From Pseudarthrobacter sp. NIBRBAC000502772 (GTDB taxonomy: Bacteria; Actinomycetota; Actinomycetes; Actinomycetales; Micrococcaceae): DNA of 64,000 nucleotides. The DNA is taken from NCBI RefSeq assembly GCF_006517235.1, contig NZ_CP041188.1:1364001-1428000 (forward strand). Direction: 5' to 3'. Numbering within the stretch: position 1 is the stretch's first letter; each line of letters opens with the position of its first letter. Position numbers and translations under genes: made by a program. A model generated the notes under the pieces. It was not told the origin of the DNA. It was given only the letters and a program-made list of their open reading frames with translations, and did not search any database. Below are positions 50,054-59,559 of the stretch, in pieces.

Positions 50054-51565
50054 ATGTCAACGACGACCGTCACCACCACCATCAACCACTTCATCAACGG
50101 GGCCGAAACCGCCGGCGTTGGTACGCGTACGCAGCCCGTCTACAACCCCGCCACCGGTGCCGTCTCCGCGGAGCTGCGGCTGGCCAACCGGGCGGACCTG
50201 GACGCCACAGTCGCAGCCGCCCGCGCCGCCGCCGACACCTGGGGCGACATCTCCCTGGCCAAGCGCACGAATGTGCTGTTCAAGTTCCGTGAACTCGTCG
50301 CCGCCCACGTGGACGAGCTCGCCGAACTGATCACTGCCGAGCACGGCAAGGTCCTCTCGGACGCCAAGGGCGAGATCGGCCGTGGCCTCGAGGTCATCGA
50401 GTTCGCCTGCGGCATCCCCACCCTCCTCAAGGGCGACTACTCGGACCAGGTCTCCACCGGCATCGACGTCTTCTCCTTCCGCGAGCCGCTCGGCGTGGTC
50501 GCCGGGATCACCCCGTTCAACTTCCCCGTGATGGTGCCGCTGTGGATGGCCCCGATGGCCATCGCCGCCGGCAATACGTTCATCCTCAAGCCCTCCGAGC
50601 GTGACCCGTCCGCCTCGATGCTGCTGGCCAAGCTGTGGAAGCAGGCCGGCCTGCCCGACGGCGTGTTCCAGGTCCTGCACGGCGACAAGGAAACCGTGGA
50701 GGGGCTCCTGACCCACCCGGACGTGGACGGCATCTCGTTCGTTGGCTCCACGCCGATCGCCCAGTACGTCCACGAGACCGCCACCAAGCACGGCAAGCGC
50801 GTCCAGGCCCTGGGCGGGGCCAAGAACCACGCGATCATCATGCCCGACGCCGACCTGGACAACGCAGCAGACCACCTCGCCGCCGCCGCCTTCGGCTCCG
50901 CGGGTGAACGCTGCATGGCCATCTCCGTGGCCGTCGCCGTGGGTGACGCCGCGGACCTGCTGGTCAAGAAGGTCGAGGAGCGCGCCCTGGCCGTGAAGGT
51001 CAACAACGGCACAGCGCCCGACGCCGAAATGGGCCCCGTGATCACGCCCGCCTCCAAGGAACGCATCGTAAAGATCGTCACCGAGGCGGAAGCCGCCGGT
51101 GCCGCGATGGTGGTGGACGGCCGCGACCTGGTGGTCCCCGGCCACGAGGAAGGGTTCTGGGTAGGCCCCACGGTCATCGACCACGTCAAGACCGAAATGA
51201 CCGCCTACACCGAGGAAATCTTCGGACCGGTCCTCGTAGTGGTCCGCGTCCAGGACCTGGACGCAGGCATCGCCCTGATCAACGCCAACCCCTACGGCAA
51301 CGGCACCGCCATCTTCACCTCCTCCGGCGCGAACGCCCGCAAGTTCCAGCGCTCCGTGACCGTAGGCATGATCGGCATCAACGTGCCGCTGCCCGTCCCG
51401 GTGGCCTACCACTCCTTCGGCGGCTGGAAGGCATCGCTGTTCGGCGACAAGCACATCTACGGCCCGGAAGGCGTCTCCTTCTACACCCGTGGCAAAGTAG
51501 TCACGTCCCGCTGGCCCGAGCCCACCCACGCCTCGGGTGCCTCCTACAACTTCCCCTCCAACTAA
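50054..51565 (+). CDS. mmsA: CoA-acylating methylmalonate-semialdehyde dehydrogenase
   Basis: A 503-residue aldehyde dehydrogenase (IolA/MmsA). The catalytic cysteine is C287 in AGERCMAIS, within FVGSTPIAQYV and KNHAIIMPDADLD contexts typical of the CoA-acylating, not the hydrolytic, subgroup. It oxidises malonate semialdehyde to acetyl-CoA in inositol breakdown; valine degradation is also possible. An AAGGAAG ribosome site precedes the ATG at 50054. It sits between iolD and iolE. Confidence 0.94.
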   Translation: MSTTTVTTTINHFINGAETAGVGTRTQPVYNPATGAVSAELRLANRADLDATVAAARAAADTWGDISLAKRTNVLFKFRELVAAHVDELAELITAEHGKVLSDAKGEIGRGLEVIEFACGIPTLLKGDYSDQVSTGIDVFSFREPLGVVAGITPFNFPVMVPLWMAPMAIAAGNTFILKPSERDPSASMLLAKLWKQAGLPDGVFQVLHGDKETVEGLLTHPDVDGISFVGSTPIAQYVHETATKHGKRVQALGGAKNHAIIMPDADLDNAADHLAAAAFGSAGERCMAISVAVAVGDAADLLVKKVEERALAVKVNNGTAPDAEMGPVITPASKERIVKIVTEAEAAGAAMVVDGRDLVVPGHEEGFWVGPTVIDHVKTEMTAYTEEIFGPVLVVVRVQDLDAGIALINANPYGNGTAIFTSSGANARKFQRSVTVGMIGINVPLPVPVAYHSFGGWKASLFGDKHIYGPEGVSFYTRGKVVTSRWPEPTHASGASYNFPSN

Positions 51566-51575
51566 GGAAGCGTCA

Positions 51576-52487
51576 ATGACTGAGAACAAATTGAGCATCG
51601 GCACGGCGCCGGACTCCTGGGGCGTGTGGTTCGCCGATGACCCCCAGCAGACTCCTTGGGAGCGCTTCCTCGACGAAGTGGCCGAATCCGGATACAAATG
51701 GATCGAACTGGGTCCGTACGGCTACCTGCCGAACGATCCCACGCGGCTGGCCGAGGAGCTCAAGGCCCGCGATCTGAAGGTCACCGCAGGGACGGTCTTC
51801 ACGGCATTCCACCGCGGCGCCAAGCAATACGACGAAGCCTGGGAGCCGGCCCGCAAGGTGGCCGAACTGACGGCAGCCATGGGCGGCGAGCACATTGTGG
51901 TCATTCCGGCCATGTGGCGCGATGACGTCACCGGTGAGGCGGTGGAAAGCGGCGAGCTTTCACAGGAACAGTGGGCGGACCTCTTCGCCGGCCACAACCG
52001 CATGGGCAAGGTCCTGCTGGAGGACTTCGGCCTGAAGCAGCAGTTCCACTCGCACGCCGATTCGCACGTTGGTGCGCAGCAGGACATCGAGACACTGCTG
52101 GCCGCGACGGACCCCGAATACCTGAATCTGTGCCTGGACACCGGCCACGCCGAGTACTGCGGAGCGTCCAGCCTGGAGCTCATCAAGAACTATCCGGACC
52201 GCATCGGCTACCTGCACCTGAAGCAGATCAACCCGGACGTCCTGAAAAAGGTCAACGAAGAAAACATGACCTGGGCAGCAGCCAACCTCGCCGGCGTTAT
52301 GACCGAGCCCCCCAACGGCCTCCCCGACCTGCGCGCCGTCATCGAGGCAGTGGAAGGCCTGAACCGGCCGATCTTTGGCATCGTGGAACAGGACATGTAC
52401 CCCGTGGATTTCGACGTGCCGATGCCCATCGCCAAGCGAACCCGCAACTACCTGCTCTCCTGCGGCTCCCGCACCACAGTCAGCTAG
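51576..52487 (+). CDS. IolE-like sugar isomerase/dehydratase
   Basis: A 303-residue TIM-barrel protein of the AP endonuclease 2/sugar isomerase superfamily. Starts with LSIGTAPDSWGVWFADDP; has HSHADSHVG, CLDTGHAEYCG and YLHLKQINPDV as metal-site regions. In this operon it is the best candidate for myo-inosose-2 dehydratase (IolE); inosose isomerase (IolI) has the same fold and cannot be excluded. It follows mmsA by 10 nt with an AAGGAAG ribosome site. Confidence 0.82.
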   Translation: MTENKLSIGTAPDSWGVWFADDPQQTPWERFLDEVAESGYKWIELGPYGYLPNDPTRLAEELKARDLKVTAGTVFTAFHRGAKQYDEAWEPARKVAELTAAMGGEHIVVIPAMWRDDVTGEAVESGELSQEQWADLFAGHNRMGKVLLEDFGLKQQFHSHADSHVGAQQDIETLLAATDPEYLNLCLDTGHAEYCGASSLELIKNYPDRIGYLHLKQINPDVLKKVNEENMTWAAANLAGVMTEPPNGLPDLRAVIEAVEGLNRPIFGIVEQDMYPVDFDVPMPIAKRTRNYLLSCGSRTTVS

Positions 52488-52546
52488 AAGCATCACCGTC
52501 AGCTAGCACCACGTACAGCTGGCCCCCGATACCTAAGGACAGAACA

Positions 52547-53560
52547 ATGACTGACATTCTCCGCGTTGCCGTCATCGGCGCAGGCCGCATGGGTGCGGAC
52601 CACATCAAGCGTCTCAGCACCCGCATCCACGGCGCCGAAGTGGCCGCCGTCGTCGACGTTGACCTCTCCCGTGCGCAGGCCGCCATCGAAGGCATCGACG
52701 GTGCCGTGGCGCTTGCCAGCGCCGACGAGGCGCTCAACAACGGCGACGTCAACGCCGTGCTGATTGCCACGCCGGGCTTCCTCCACGAGGAAATCCTGTA
52801 CAAGGCGCTCGAAAAGGGCTTCCCGATCCTCTGCGAAAAGCCGCTCACCCCGGACGCCGAAAGTGCCTGGAAAGTTGTCCAGGCCGAAACGGCCCTGGGA
52901 CACAAACGCATCCAGGTGGGCTTCATGCGCCGCTTCGACGCCGAATACGCGGCGTTGGGCTCCGTAATCCGCGACGGCGAACTGGGCGAGCTGCTGATGC
53001 TCCACCACCAGCACCGGAACCCCACCACGCCCGCCGGCTTCACGAACGAGATGCTGATCAACGACTCCGTGGTCCACGAGTTCGACGCCATCCGCTTCTT
53101 CACCGGCGAGGAAATCACGTCCGTGCAGGTCCGGCTGGGCAAAGCCACCCGCAACGCCCCGAACGGCCAGCACGACCCGCAGCACGTCCTGCTCGAAACC
53201 GAGTCCGGTGTCCTGGCCGACGTCGAGATCTACGTCAACGCCAAGTTCGGCTACGAAGTGGCCACCCAAGCCTCGTTCGAGGACGGCATCGTGAACATCG
53301 GCGGCGACAGCGGCCCGTACATCCGTACATCCGGCCGCTGGGGCGGTGCAGTCACGCCCGGCTTCGAGGAGCGCTTCGGCGCCGCATACGACGTCGAGGT
53401 CCAGGCCTGGGTGGACGCCGCCCGCCGTGGCGAAATCGGTGGCCCCACCGCCTGGGACGGCTACGCCACCGCAGCGTGCTGCGAGGCCGGCGTCGAAGCC
53501 CAGAAGTCGGGAGAAAAGGTCAAGGTCCAGCTGAATGCCAAGCCGGACCTCTACACCTAA
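52547..53560 (+). CDS. iolG: Inositol 2-dehydrogenase (Gfo/Idh/MocA)
   Basis: A 337-residue NAD(P)-binding dehydrogenase. The Rossmann fold has VIGAGRMGADHI (9-20); the catalytic lysine is K98 in ILCEKPL. GFMRRFDAEYA and INDSVVHEFDAIRF with H in the active site match inositol dehydrogenases. It oxidises myo-inositol to scyllo-inosose, the first step. A 45-codon fragment at the window's right edge encodes a close relative. Confidence 0.93.
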   Translation: MTDILRVAVIGAGRMGADHIKRLSTRIHGAEVAAVVDVDLSRAQAAIEGIDGAVALASADEALNNGDVNAVLIATPGFLHEEILYKALEKGFPILCEKPLTPDAESAWKVVQAETALGHKRIQVGFMRRFDAEYAALGSVIRDGELGELLMLHHQHRNPTTPAGFTNEMLINDSVVHEFDAIRFFTGEEITSVQVRLGKATRNAPNGQHDPQHVLLETESGVLADVEIYVNAKFGYEVATQASFEDGIVNIGGDSGPYIRTSGRWGGAVTPGFEERFGAAYDVEVQAWVDAARRGEIGGPTAWDGYATAACCEAGVEAQKSGEKVKVQLNAKPDLYT

Positions 53561-53610
53561 GCCCCGCCCGCACTCAGTTAGATCACTGACTCATTCACAA
53601 AGGAGTGACC

Positions 53611-54483
53611 ATGAAAATCGCCCTGGACCCCACCCCGTTCCACCACAGCCACAGCCTGCTGGAATTTCCGCGCGTGGCCGCCGATCTCGGTTACAAGTAC
53701 CTGCAGCTGACTCCGCATGCGGACATGATCCCGTTCTACAACCACCCCAAAGCCGATGATGAGCTTGTGGCCCAGATGAACAAGGCCTGCAAGGATGCCG
53801 GCGTCGAAATCGCATCGGTGCTTCCCGTGCTGCGCTGGTCCGGTCCGGATGAGGATGCCCGCGAAGCAGCGGTCCGCTACTGGAAGCGTGCCATCCAGAT
53901 TGCCGTGGACCTGGGCGTCAGCACCATGAACACCGAATTCAGCGGCCGCCCCGAAAAAGCCGAAGAATCCGAGCGCGCCTTCTACCGCTCCATGGAAGAG
54001 CTGCTGCCCATCATCGAGCGTGAAGGCCTGGATGTCCTGATCGACCCGCACCCGGACGACTTCGTCGAAGACGGCCTCGCCGCCATCCGCGTCATCCGCG
54101 GCATCAACTCGCCGAACATCGGCATGGTCTACGTGGCCTCGCACTCGTTCCACATGGGCAACAAGCCGCTGGAGATCATGCGGGCCGCCGGGGACAAGCT
54201 CCGCCTGGTCCACGTCTCGGACACCATGGACCACCACGCCTCGCACGGCCTGCGCTACATCACCAACCCGCCCGGAAACGCCGTGCGGGTGCACCAGCAC
54301 CTGAAGATCGGCGACGGCGACGTCAACTGGGACGAGTTCTTCGGCGGGCTCAAGGAAATCGGCTTCCTGGACAAGGACAACACCGTGATGGTGTCCAGTG
54401 TCTTCGCCGAAGACGACAACGCCGAGGACGTGTCCCGCTACCAGCTGGAGACGATGCGCCACTACGTCGACAAGGCCAAGTAG
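53611..54483 (+). CDS. Sugar isomerase/epimerase, IolH-like
   Basis: A 290-residue TIM-barrel isomerase. [19 protein letters not shown] at the start and [31 protein letters not shown] as metal regions resemble IolH proteins, whose exact reaction is uncertain. AAAGGAG lies 6 nt upstream of the ATG at 53611. Its stop overlaps the start of the MFS gene (TAGTG). Confidence 0.85.
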   Translation: MKIALDPTPFHHSHSLLEFPRVAADLGYKYLQLTPHADMIPFYNHPKADDELVAQMNKACKDAGVEIASVLPVLRWSGPDEDAREAAVRYWKRAIQIAVDLGVSTMNTEFSGRPEKAEESERAFYRSMEELLPIIEREGLDVLIDPHPDDFVEDGLAAIRVIRGINSPNIGMVYVASHSFHMGNKPLEIMRAAGDKLRLVHVSDTMDHHASHGLRYITNPPGNAVRVHQHLKIGDGDVNWDEFFGGLKEIGFLDKDNTVMVSSVFAEDDNAEDVSRYQLETMRHYVDKAK

Positions 54484-55985
54484 TGGTGGGGAAGACGGAC
54501 CAAAGCAACGGAACCATGACGAATCCCGGCACAGTCCAGTCCGACGCGCCCGGCAGCACCAAGCCGAACAACCCGGCCACGCCGGCCAACCCCACCAACC
54601 CCACCAAACCGGCCAACCCGAAGAAGTTCATGCGGAAGGTGGCGCTCTTCTCCACGTTCGGCGGACTCCTGTTCGGCTACGACACCGGCGTCATCAACGG
54701 CGCCTTGCCGTTTATGCAGCGGGACCTCGGACTGACGCCGCTCACCGAAGGGCTGGTCACGTCCACGCTCCTGTTCGGCGCTGCCTTCGGCGCCATCAGC
54801 GCAGGCCGGCTCTCGGACCGCTTCGGCCGGCGCAAGACCATCATGGGACTGGCCCTGATCTTCGTTGTGGCCACCATCGCCTGCACCCTCTCACCAAGCA
54901 CGGAACTGCTCATCGCGGCGCGCACCCTGCTGGGCCTGGCCGTGGGCGGCGCCTCCGTGATTGTCCCCGTATACCTCGCCGAAATGTCCCCGGCGGCCCA
55001 ACGCGGCCGCATCGTCACCCAAAACGAGCTGATGATCGTCACCGGCCAGTTCCTCGCCTTCACCTTCAATGCGGTGCTCGGCAACGCCTTCCCCGAGGAA
55101 ACGCACGTGTGGCGCTGGATGCTGGTCATCGCCACGCTCCCGGCAGTCATCCTGTGGTTCGGGATGCTGGTCCTGCCGGAGAGCCCCCGCTGGCTGGCGT
55201 CGGCCGGCCGTTTCGGGGCCGTCCTTGAGGTGCTGCGGTCCACCCGTGCCGCCGGCGACGTCTCGGAGGAGTTCGATGAGGTACGGCAGGCAGCCCGCGA
55301 GGACTACCAGGCCAGGATGGGCACGTTCAAGGACCTCACCGTTCCGTGGATCCGCAGGATCTTCGTGGTGGGCCTGGGCATGGCCATCATCAACCAGATC
55401 AGCGGCGTCAACGCCATCATGTACTACGGGACGTCCATCCTGTCCTCGTCCGGGTTCGGCGACCAGGGCGCCCTGATCGCCAACGTCCTCAACGGCGTCA
55501 CGTCCGTGGCGGCTGTGATCGTCGGCATGTATCTGATGACGCGGGTGCCCCGCAAGCCCATGCTGATCGTGGGACTGTGCGGGACAGCCACTTCCCTGAC
55601 GGCCATCGCGCTCGTCTCCATGCTCCTGCCGGAGAGCACGTTGCGCGGCTACCTTGTGCTGCTGTTCATGGTGACGTTCCTGGCGTCCATGCAGGGCTGC
55701 ATCGGCACCGTCACGTGGCTGACCATGTCCGAGATCTTCCCCATGCACGTCCGCGGCATCGCGATGGGCATCTGCGTCTTTGTGCTGTGGATGATCAACT
55801 TCCTGATCGGGTTCTTCTTCCCGCAGATGGTCTCCTGGATCGGGGTTTCGGCGACGTTCTTCATCTTCGTGGCACTGCAGCTGGGTGCCATTGTCTGGGT
55901 CAAGCGCGTCGTTCCGGAGACAAAGGACAAATCCCTGGAGGAGCTCGAGCACCTGTTCAAGCAGCGCTCAGGCGTGTCCGTCTAA
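54483..55985 (+). CDS. Sugar-porter MFS transporter, probable inositol permease
   Basis: A 500-residue sugar-porter protein (about 12 membrane segments, residues 52-480). [35 protein letters not shown] and [12 protein letters not shown] are the sugar-porter signatures. At the end of the iol operon it is likely an IolT-type myo-inositol:H+ symporter. The N-terminal 48 residues are a Pro/Asn/Thr-rich repeat ([11 protein letters not shown]) not typical of IolT. The GTG at 54483 overlaps the previous stop; an ATG at 54516 is possible. Confidence 0.9.
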   Translation: MVGKTDQSNGTMTNPGTVQSDAPGSTKPNNPATPANPTNPTKPANPKKFMRKVALFSTFGGLLFGYDTGVINGALPFMQRDLGLTPLTEGLVTSTLLFGAAFGAISAGRLSDRFGRRKTIMGLALIFVVATIACTLSPSTELLIAARTLLGLAVGGASVIVPVYLAEMSPAAQRGRIVTQNELMIVTGQFLAFTFNAVLGNAFPEETHVWRWMLVIATLPAVILWFGMLVLPESPRWLASAGRFGAVLEVLRSTRAAGDVSEEFDEVRQAAREDYQARMGTFKDLTVPWIRRIFVVGLGMAIINQISGVNAIMYYGTSILSSSGFGDQGALIANVLNGVTSVAAVIVGMYLMTRVPRKPMLIVGLCGTATSLTAIALVSMLLPESTLRGYLVLLFMVTFLASMQGCIGTVTWLTMSEIFPMHVRGIAMGICVFVLWMINFLIGFFFPQMVSWIGVSATFFIFVALQLGAIVWVKRVVPETKDKSLEELEHLFKQRSGVSV

Positions 55986-56012
55986 GGGACGCAAAAACCA
56001 AGGTGACACGAG

Positions 56013-56043
56013 AACGCCCGACGCCGGCCCGGCGTCGGGCGTT
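56013..56043. terminator. Terminator of the iol operon
   Basis: A perfect 13-bp stem (AACGCCCGACGCC) with a GGCCC loop, ending in GTTTCTG, 28 nt after the transporter stop and in the gap to a convergent gene. It works on both strands. Confidence 0.8.
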
Positions 56044-56067
56044 TCTGCGTCCCCTTTTGGGGGACTT

Positions 56068-57090
56068 CTAGAGTGCGATCACCGCTCTCTCCAGCGAACT
56101 GCGGCGGGCCGCATCCAGCACCTCCAGCGTCCGGATTCCTTCCGCCGCCGGTACGGGTTCAGGGCCGTCGCCGCGGACCGCGCGGGCGAACTCGGTATAG
56201 AAGCCGGCATAGTTCCCCTGCGCCGAGGCAATGGCCTCGCGGCCGTACTTCGTGGACAGGGTGCCCCAGTTTTCGGCCGCGTCGATGCCCCACGTTGCCG
56301 GGTCCTCTACCGGACGGCGGCCCGACATCAGGGCGTCGGCCTGAACGTCGGCGCCGGAGGCGATGTAGCTGCCCCTGCTGCCGTAGGCCCGCAGCTCCCG
56401 GGTGGTGGAATGGTTGAGTTTGCTGGCGGACACCGTGGAGACGGTTCCCGACGCATGGGTCATGGTGACAACAAAGCCGCAGTCCGTCCGTTCGCCGAAA
56501 CGGTCCGTCCAGTCCAGTGTCGCGTGCACGTGGCTCGCCGGTCCCAGCAGCCACAGCATCTGGTCAACCAGGTGGCTGCCCAGGTCCCGCAGGAGGCCGC
56601 CACTGGCACCAAGTTCAAGGCTGTCGGCGTTGTCCTGGTCCATGGTCGAATGCACCCGCCACATCTCACCCAGTTCCCCTGAGGCCAGCACGTTGGCGAG
56701 CGTGAGGATATCCGCGTCGCGGCGCCGGTTGTGGTAGACGTTCAGGACAACGCCAGCCCGCGTGGCGGCCTCGGCGAGTTCCCGCGCAGCCTCCGCCGTG
56801 GGGGCAAAGGGCTTGTCGGCCACAACGTGCACGCCCGCTGCGATGGCTTCGATAACCAGGTCACGGCGGGTGTGCGGCGGCGTGGTGATGGTCACCGCGT
56901 CCACGCCGGCGTCGAGCAGACCGGCAAGACTCCCATAAACAGGCAGCCCCGGGAAGTCCGCTTCTGCCTGAGCCCTTTTCGCTTCCGAACGGGCCACAAT
57001 GCCCACCAGTTCGACTCCCTCGGCCGCCTCGATGAACGGGGCATGGAAGTACCTGCCGCCTGCTCCGTATCCCACAATGCCAATACGCAT
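56068..57090 (-). CDS. Gfo/Idh/MocA-family oxidoreductase
   Basis: A 340-residue dehydrogenase. GIVGYGAGGRYFHAPFI is the nucleotide-binding start; K93 in ADKPF is catalytic; GGLLRDLGSHLVDQ holds the active-site His. Specificity is unknown, but the YGAGGRYFHAP start is typical of a subgroup distinct from IolG. AAGGAAG precedes the ATG. A hairpin (57128-57167) separates it from the isomerase gene upstream, so expression may be uneven. Confidence 0.88.
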   Translation of the reverse strand: MRIGIVGYGAGGRYFHAPFIEAAEGVELVGIVARSEAKRAQAEADFPGLPVYGSLAGLLDAGVDAVTITTPPHTRRDLVIEAIAAGVHVVADKPFAPTAEAARELAEAATRAGVVLNVYHNRRRDADILTLANVLASGELGEMWRVHSTMDQDNADSLELGASGGLLRDLGSHLVDQMLWLLGPASHVHATLDWTDRFGERTDCGFVVTMTHASGTVSTVSASKLNHSTTRELRAYGSRGSYIASGADVQADALMSGRRPVEDPATWGIDAAENWGTLSTKYGREAIASAQGNYAGFYTEFARAVRGDGPEPVPAAEGIRTLEVLDAARRSSLERAVIAL

Positions 57091-57127
57091 GTTTCGCTTC
57101 CTTCTGTCTTAGGGCCGGCCTCGGGGG

Positions 57128-57167
57128 ACAGCAAGGGGGCGACGCATGTGCGCCGCCCCCTTGCTGT
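57128..57167. terminator. Hairpin between the isomerase and dehydrogenase genes
   Basis: A perfect 14-bp stem (ACAGCAAGGGGGCG) around a 12-nt loop, 35 bp after the minus-strand isomerase stop. No T-run. It may terminate or attenuate transcription into the downstream dehydrogenase gene. Confidence 0.6.
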
Positions 57168-57202
57168 CTGTCACAGGCCTTTGCTGACTGGTTGGCTGAC
57201 TA

Positions 57203-58222
57203 CTAGGCCGTCAGGTTCAGCGAAGACCTGAGCGCAGCGTCAGCATCCCGCAGCACCTTGGCCGCCACCTGGAGGCCCTCGATCCGGCCCAAGGACGTGT
57301 CCTCGTGCTCGATGTTGACCAGCATCTCCGGGTCTACTTCGTGCAGGGCGCGGAGAAACTCCGTCCAGTAGGCGGTGTTATGCCCGCGGCCCAGGGCCAC
57401 AAAGTCCCAGGCAGAGTTCTTGGGCCACTCGTTGGCCCACTCGTCGCCGCCGAGGTTGGTGCGGTTTTCCTCCGGCGCGAGCCGGCGGAAGCTGTTGTCC
57501 AGCACGCCGTAGAGCGCAGCGTTTTCGGTGTTGACGCGGACGTCTTTCGCCGCTGCCTGGAAGACGAGCGGCCCGAGTTCGCGCACCACGGCGACCGGAT
57601 CCATCTGCTGCCAGAACAGGTGGGAGGCATCCAGTTCGACGCCGACATGCGTTGCCTTGGTCAGCTCGATCAGCTTGCGGACGTCGGCAGTGTTGAAGAC
57701 GAGGTTCTGCGGGTGCAGTTCGAGGGCCACCTTGACGTCGTGGTCAGCCGCCAGGCGGTCGGTTTCCTTCCAGAATTCCGCAGCCACGCCCCACTGGTAG
57801 TCCAAGACGTCCAGTGCTGCGGAGTTCCAGGCGTTGACCACCCAGTTGACGGTGGTGGCTCCGGGCTCTCCGCCCGGCAGGCCGGACATGGTGACCACCC
57901 GGTCCTGGCCGAGGCGGCTGGCCAGCCGGATGGAGCGGCGGATGTCCTCGGCGTGCTTCTCGCCGATCTCACGGTTGGGGTGCAGCGGGTTGCCGTTGCA
58001 GTTAAGGCCCGCGATGGAAACCCCGGTGCCCTCGAAGATCGCCAGGTAGTCATCGCGGGCGGCGTCGCTTTCCAGGATCTGGTCCATGGTGGGGACGTGC
58101 ACCGCGGGGAGGAACCCGCCGGTGTTGATCTCGATGCCGGTGAGGCCGAGCTCGGCGATGACCTTCAGTGCTTCGGGAAGCGGCCGGTCGTGCAGGACCG
58201 CGTTGTAGACGCCGAGCCTCAT
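57203..58222 (-). CDS. Sugar phosphate isomerase/epimerase
   Basis: A 339-residue TIM-barrel isomerase. VYNAVLHDRPLPEALKVI at the start; ALELHPQNLVFN, GVELDASHLFWQ and MLVNIEHEDTSL are the metal-ligand regions. The family includes inosose, hydroxypyruvate and rare-sugar isomerases. Its start overlaps the stop of the next dehydrogenase gene by 4 nt, so both are made together. Likely works on the oxidised product of the neighbouring dehydrogenases. Confidence 0.88.
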   Translation of the reverse strand: MRLGVYNAVLHDRPLPEALKVIAELGLTGIEINTGGFLPAVHVPTMDQILESDAARDDYLAIFEGTGVSIAGLNCNGNPLHPNREIGEKHAEDIRRSIRLASRLGQDRVVTMSGLPGGEPGATTVNWVVNAWNSAALDVLDYQWGVAAEFWKETDRLAADHDVKVALELHPQNLVFNTADVRKLIELTKATHVGVELDASHLFWQQMDPVAVVRELGPLVFQAAAKDVRVNTENAALYGVLDNSFRRLAPEENRTNLGGDEWANEWPKNSAWDFVALGRGHNTAYWTEFLRALHEVDPEMLVNIEHEDTSLGRIEGLQVAAKVLRDADAALRSSLNLTA

Positions 58223-59406
58223 AGCGTGATCTTCTTTCCGTTGTTCAGGGCGGACTCGGTGACTGCGCCGAGCAGTTCCATGTTGCGCACGCCTTCGTCG
58301 AAGGTGGCGCAGCGGGGGAGGGACTCTTCCTCGCTGAGGCCGGCGACCTCTTCGAGGAACGCGCGAGCCTGGTAGCCGAACGCGTCGTTCTGGCCGAAGC
58401 CGACTTCGGGGGCGTCCATGGCCAGGCCGCCGGCGATGTAGGGGTGGCCCGGGCCGAGGATGACCTGGCGGTACCCGTTCTCGTTGCCGGAGCCGTCGTT
58501 GAGGAACAGCTGGATTTCGGCGGGGCGGCGCTGGTCAAACTTGGCGGCACCGTTCTCGCAGAACACCTCGAACTGGAGGCTGTTGGCGTGGCCGGCTGCA
58601 ACCCGCGAGACTTCAAAGCTGCCGGCGCCCGTGCCGAACTCGGCATTAAATGCTGCGTAGTCGTCGTTCTCGACGGCTTCGAAGGTATCGCTGACGGCAA
58701 CGTGGTCGTGGCCCATCACGGCCGCGAGCGGCAGGGGCCGCTTGTCGATCACGGTGCTGAGGCTGCCGCCCGTGACCGACTTGATGTCGCCGCAGAGGAA
58801 CTCGGAGATGTACGTCAGGTGGCTTCCCACATCGGCCAGCGCACCGGATCCGGGGCCGCCCTTGTAGCGCCAGCTCATGGGAGCGGCGGGGCTGAAGCCG
58901 TAGTCGGTCCAGTAGCGGCCGCTGAAGTGCAGGACGTTGCCGAGCACGCCGTTGCGGATCAGGTCCCGGATGTACGCGATGCCGGGGGTACGGCGGAAGG
59001 TGAAGCCAATGCGGGCGATCGTGCCGCCGGCCTCAGCCACGCGGGCTACCTCGGCCATGGCGCGTGCGTCTGCCAGGGAGTCGCTCAGCGGCTTCTCGCA
59101 CAAAACGTGCTTGCCGGCAGCGAGCAGGCCTTCCACGACTTCGCGGTGGAGCGAGTTGGCGATGACCACGCTGACGACGTCGATGTCATCGGCTTCGGCG
59201 ATTGCCTGCCAGGACGTGTCGTTGCGCTCGTATCCGAAACGGCGGGCGGCCAATGAACCGAATTCGGCGTTGACATCGCCGATCGAGACCAGGCGCACCG
59301 GGGGAAGTACCGGGCTGTAGAGGGCAGACGCGGTGCGGTATGCAGCAGCGTGGGCCTTGCCGGCCATGCCTGCACCGATGACGGCGACGCCTAGGCTTTC
59401 AGCCAT
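58219..59406 (-). CDS. Gfo/Idh/MocA-family oxidoreductase
   Basis: A 395-residue dehydrogenase, longer than IolG. VIGAGMAGKAHAAAY is the nucleotide-binding start; K105 in LCEKPL is catalytic; GALADVGSHLTYISEF has the active-site His region. AAAGGAG precedes the ATG. It is the first gene of the minus-strand operon and is divergent from a LacI regulator, with a palindromic operator in between, so LacI control of this operon is likely. Confidence 0.9.
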   Translation of the reverse strand: MAESLGVAVIGAGMAGKAHAAAYRTASALYSPVLPPVRLVSIGDVNAEFGSLAARRFGYERNDTSWQAIAEADDIDVVSVVIANSLHREVVEGLLAAGKHVLCEKPLSDSLADARAMAEVARVAEAGGTIARIGFTFRRTPGIAYIRDLIRNGVLGNVLHFSGRYWTDYGFSPAAPMSWRYKGGPGSGALADVGSHLTYISEFLCGDIKSVTGGSLSTVIDKRPLPLAAVMGHDHVAVSDTFEAVENDDYAAFNAEFGTGAGSFEVSRVAAGHANSLQFEVFCENGAAKFDQRRPAEIQLFLNDGSGNENGYRQVILGPGHPYIAGGLAMDAPEVGFGQNDAFGYQARAFLEEVAGLSEEESLPRCATFDEGVRNMELLGAVTESALNNGKKITL

Positions 59407-59454
59407 TGATTTCTCCTTTGAAATTCAGCCGTGGCGGGAAGCTCCAACGGCATT

Positions 59455-59468
59455 TTGTAGCGCTACAA
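59455..59468. promoter_or_regulatory. LacI-family operator (perfect 14-bp palindrome)
   Basis: TTGTAGCGCTACAA has the CG centre typical of LacI-family sites. It overlaps TACAAT (59464-59469), a likely -10 box on the plus strand, and TACAAA on the minus strand. It probably controls both the regulator and the dehydrogenase operon. Confidence 0.75.
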
Positions 59469-59504
59469 TTTAGTGCGTTGGAACTGAGCGTATCCATGTA
59501 TGTA

Positions 59505-59514
59505 TGTCCTGTCA
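59505..59514 (-). promoter_or_regulatory. IolR-like half-site before the LacI gene
   Basis: TGTCCTGTCA, the reverse complement of TGACAGGACA found at the iolC promoter (45963-45972), lies 46 nt before the LacI start. It may tie this regulator into the inositol regulon. Confidence 0.4.
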
Positions 59515-59559
59515 ATCACCTGCGGATATCCTCAAGGGCAGACACGAAAGGCACCCCGA

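Noticed and set aside
48357..51697. Two long minus-strand frames over iolD and mmsA
   Set aside because: Antisense of well-recognised enzymes; no start context.
52479..52506. A GTCAGCTAG repeat across the iolE stop
   Set aside because: A 9-bp local duplication with no structure around it.
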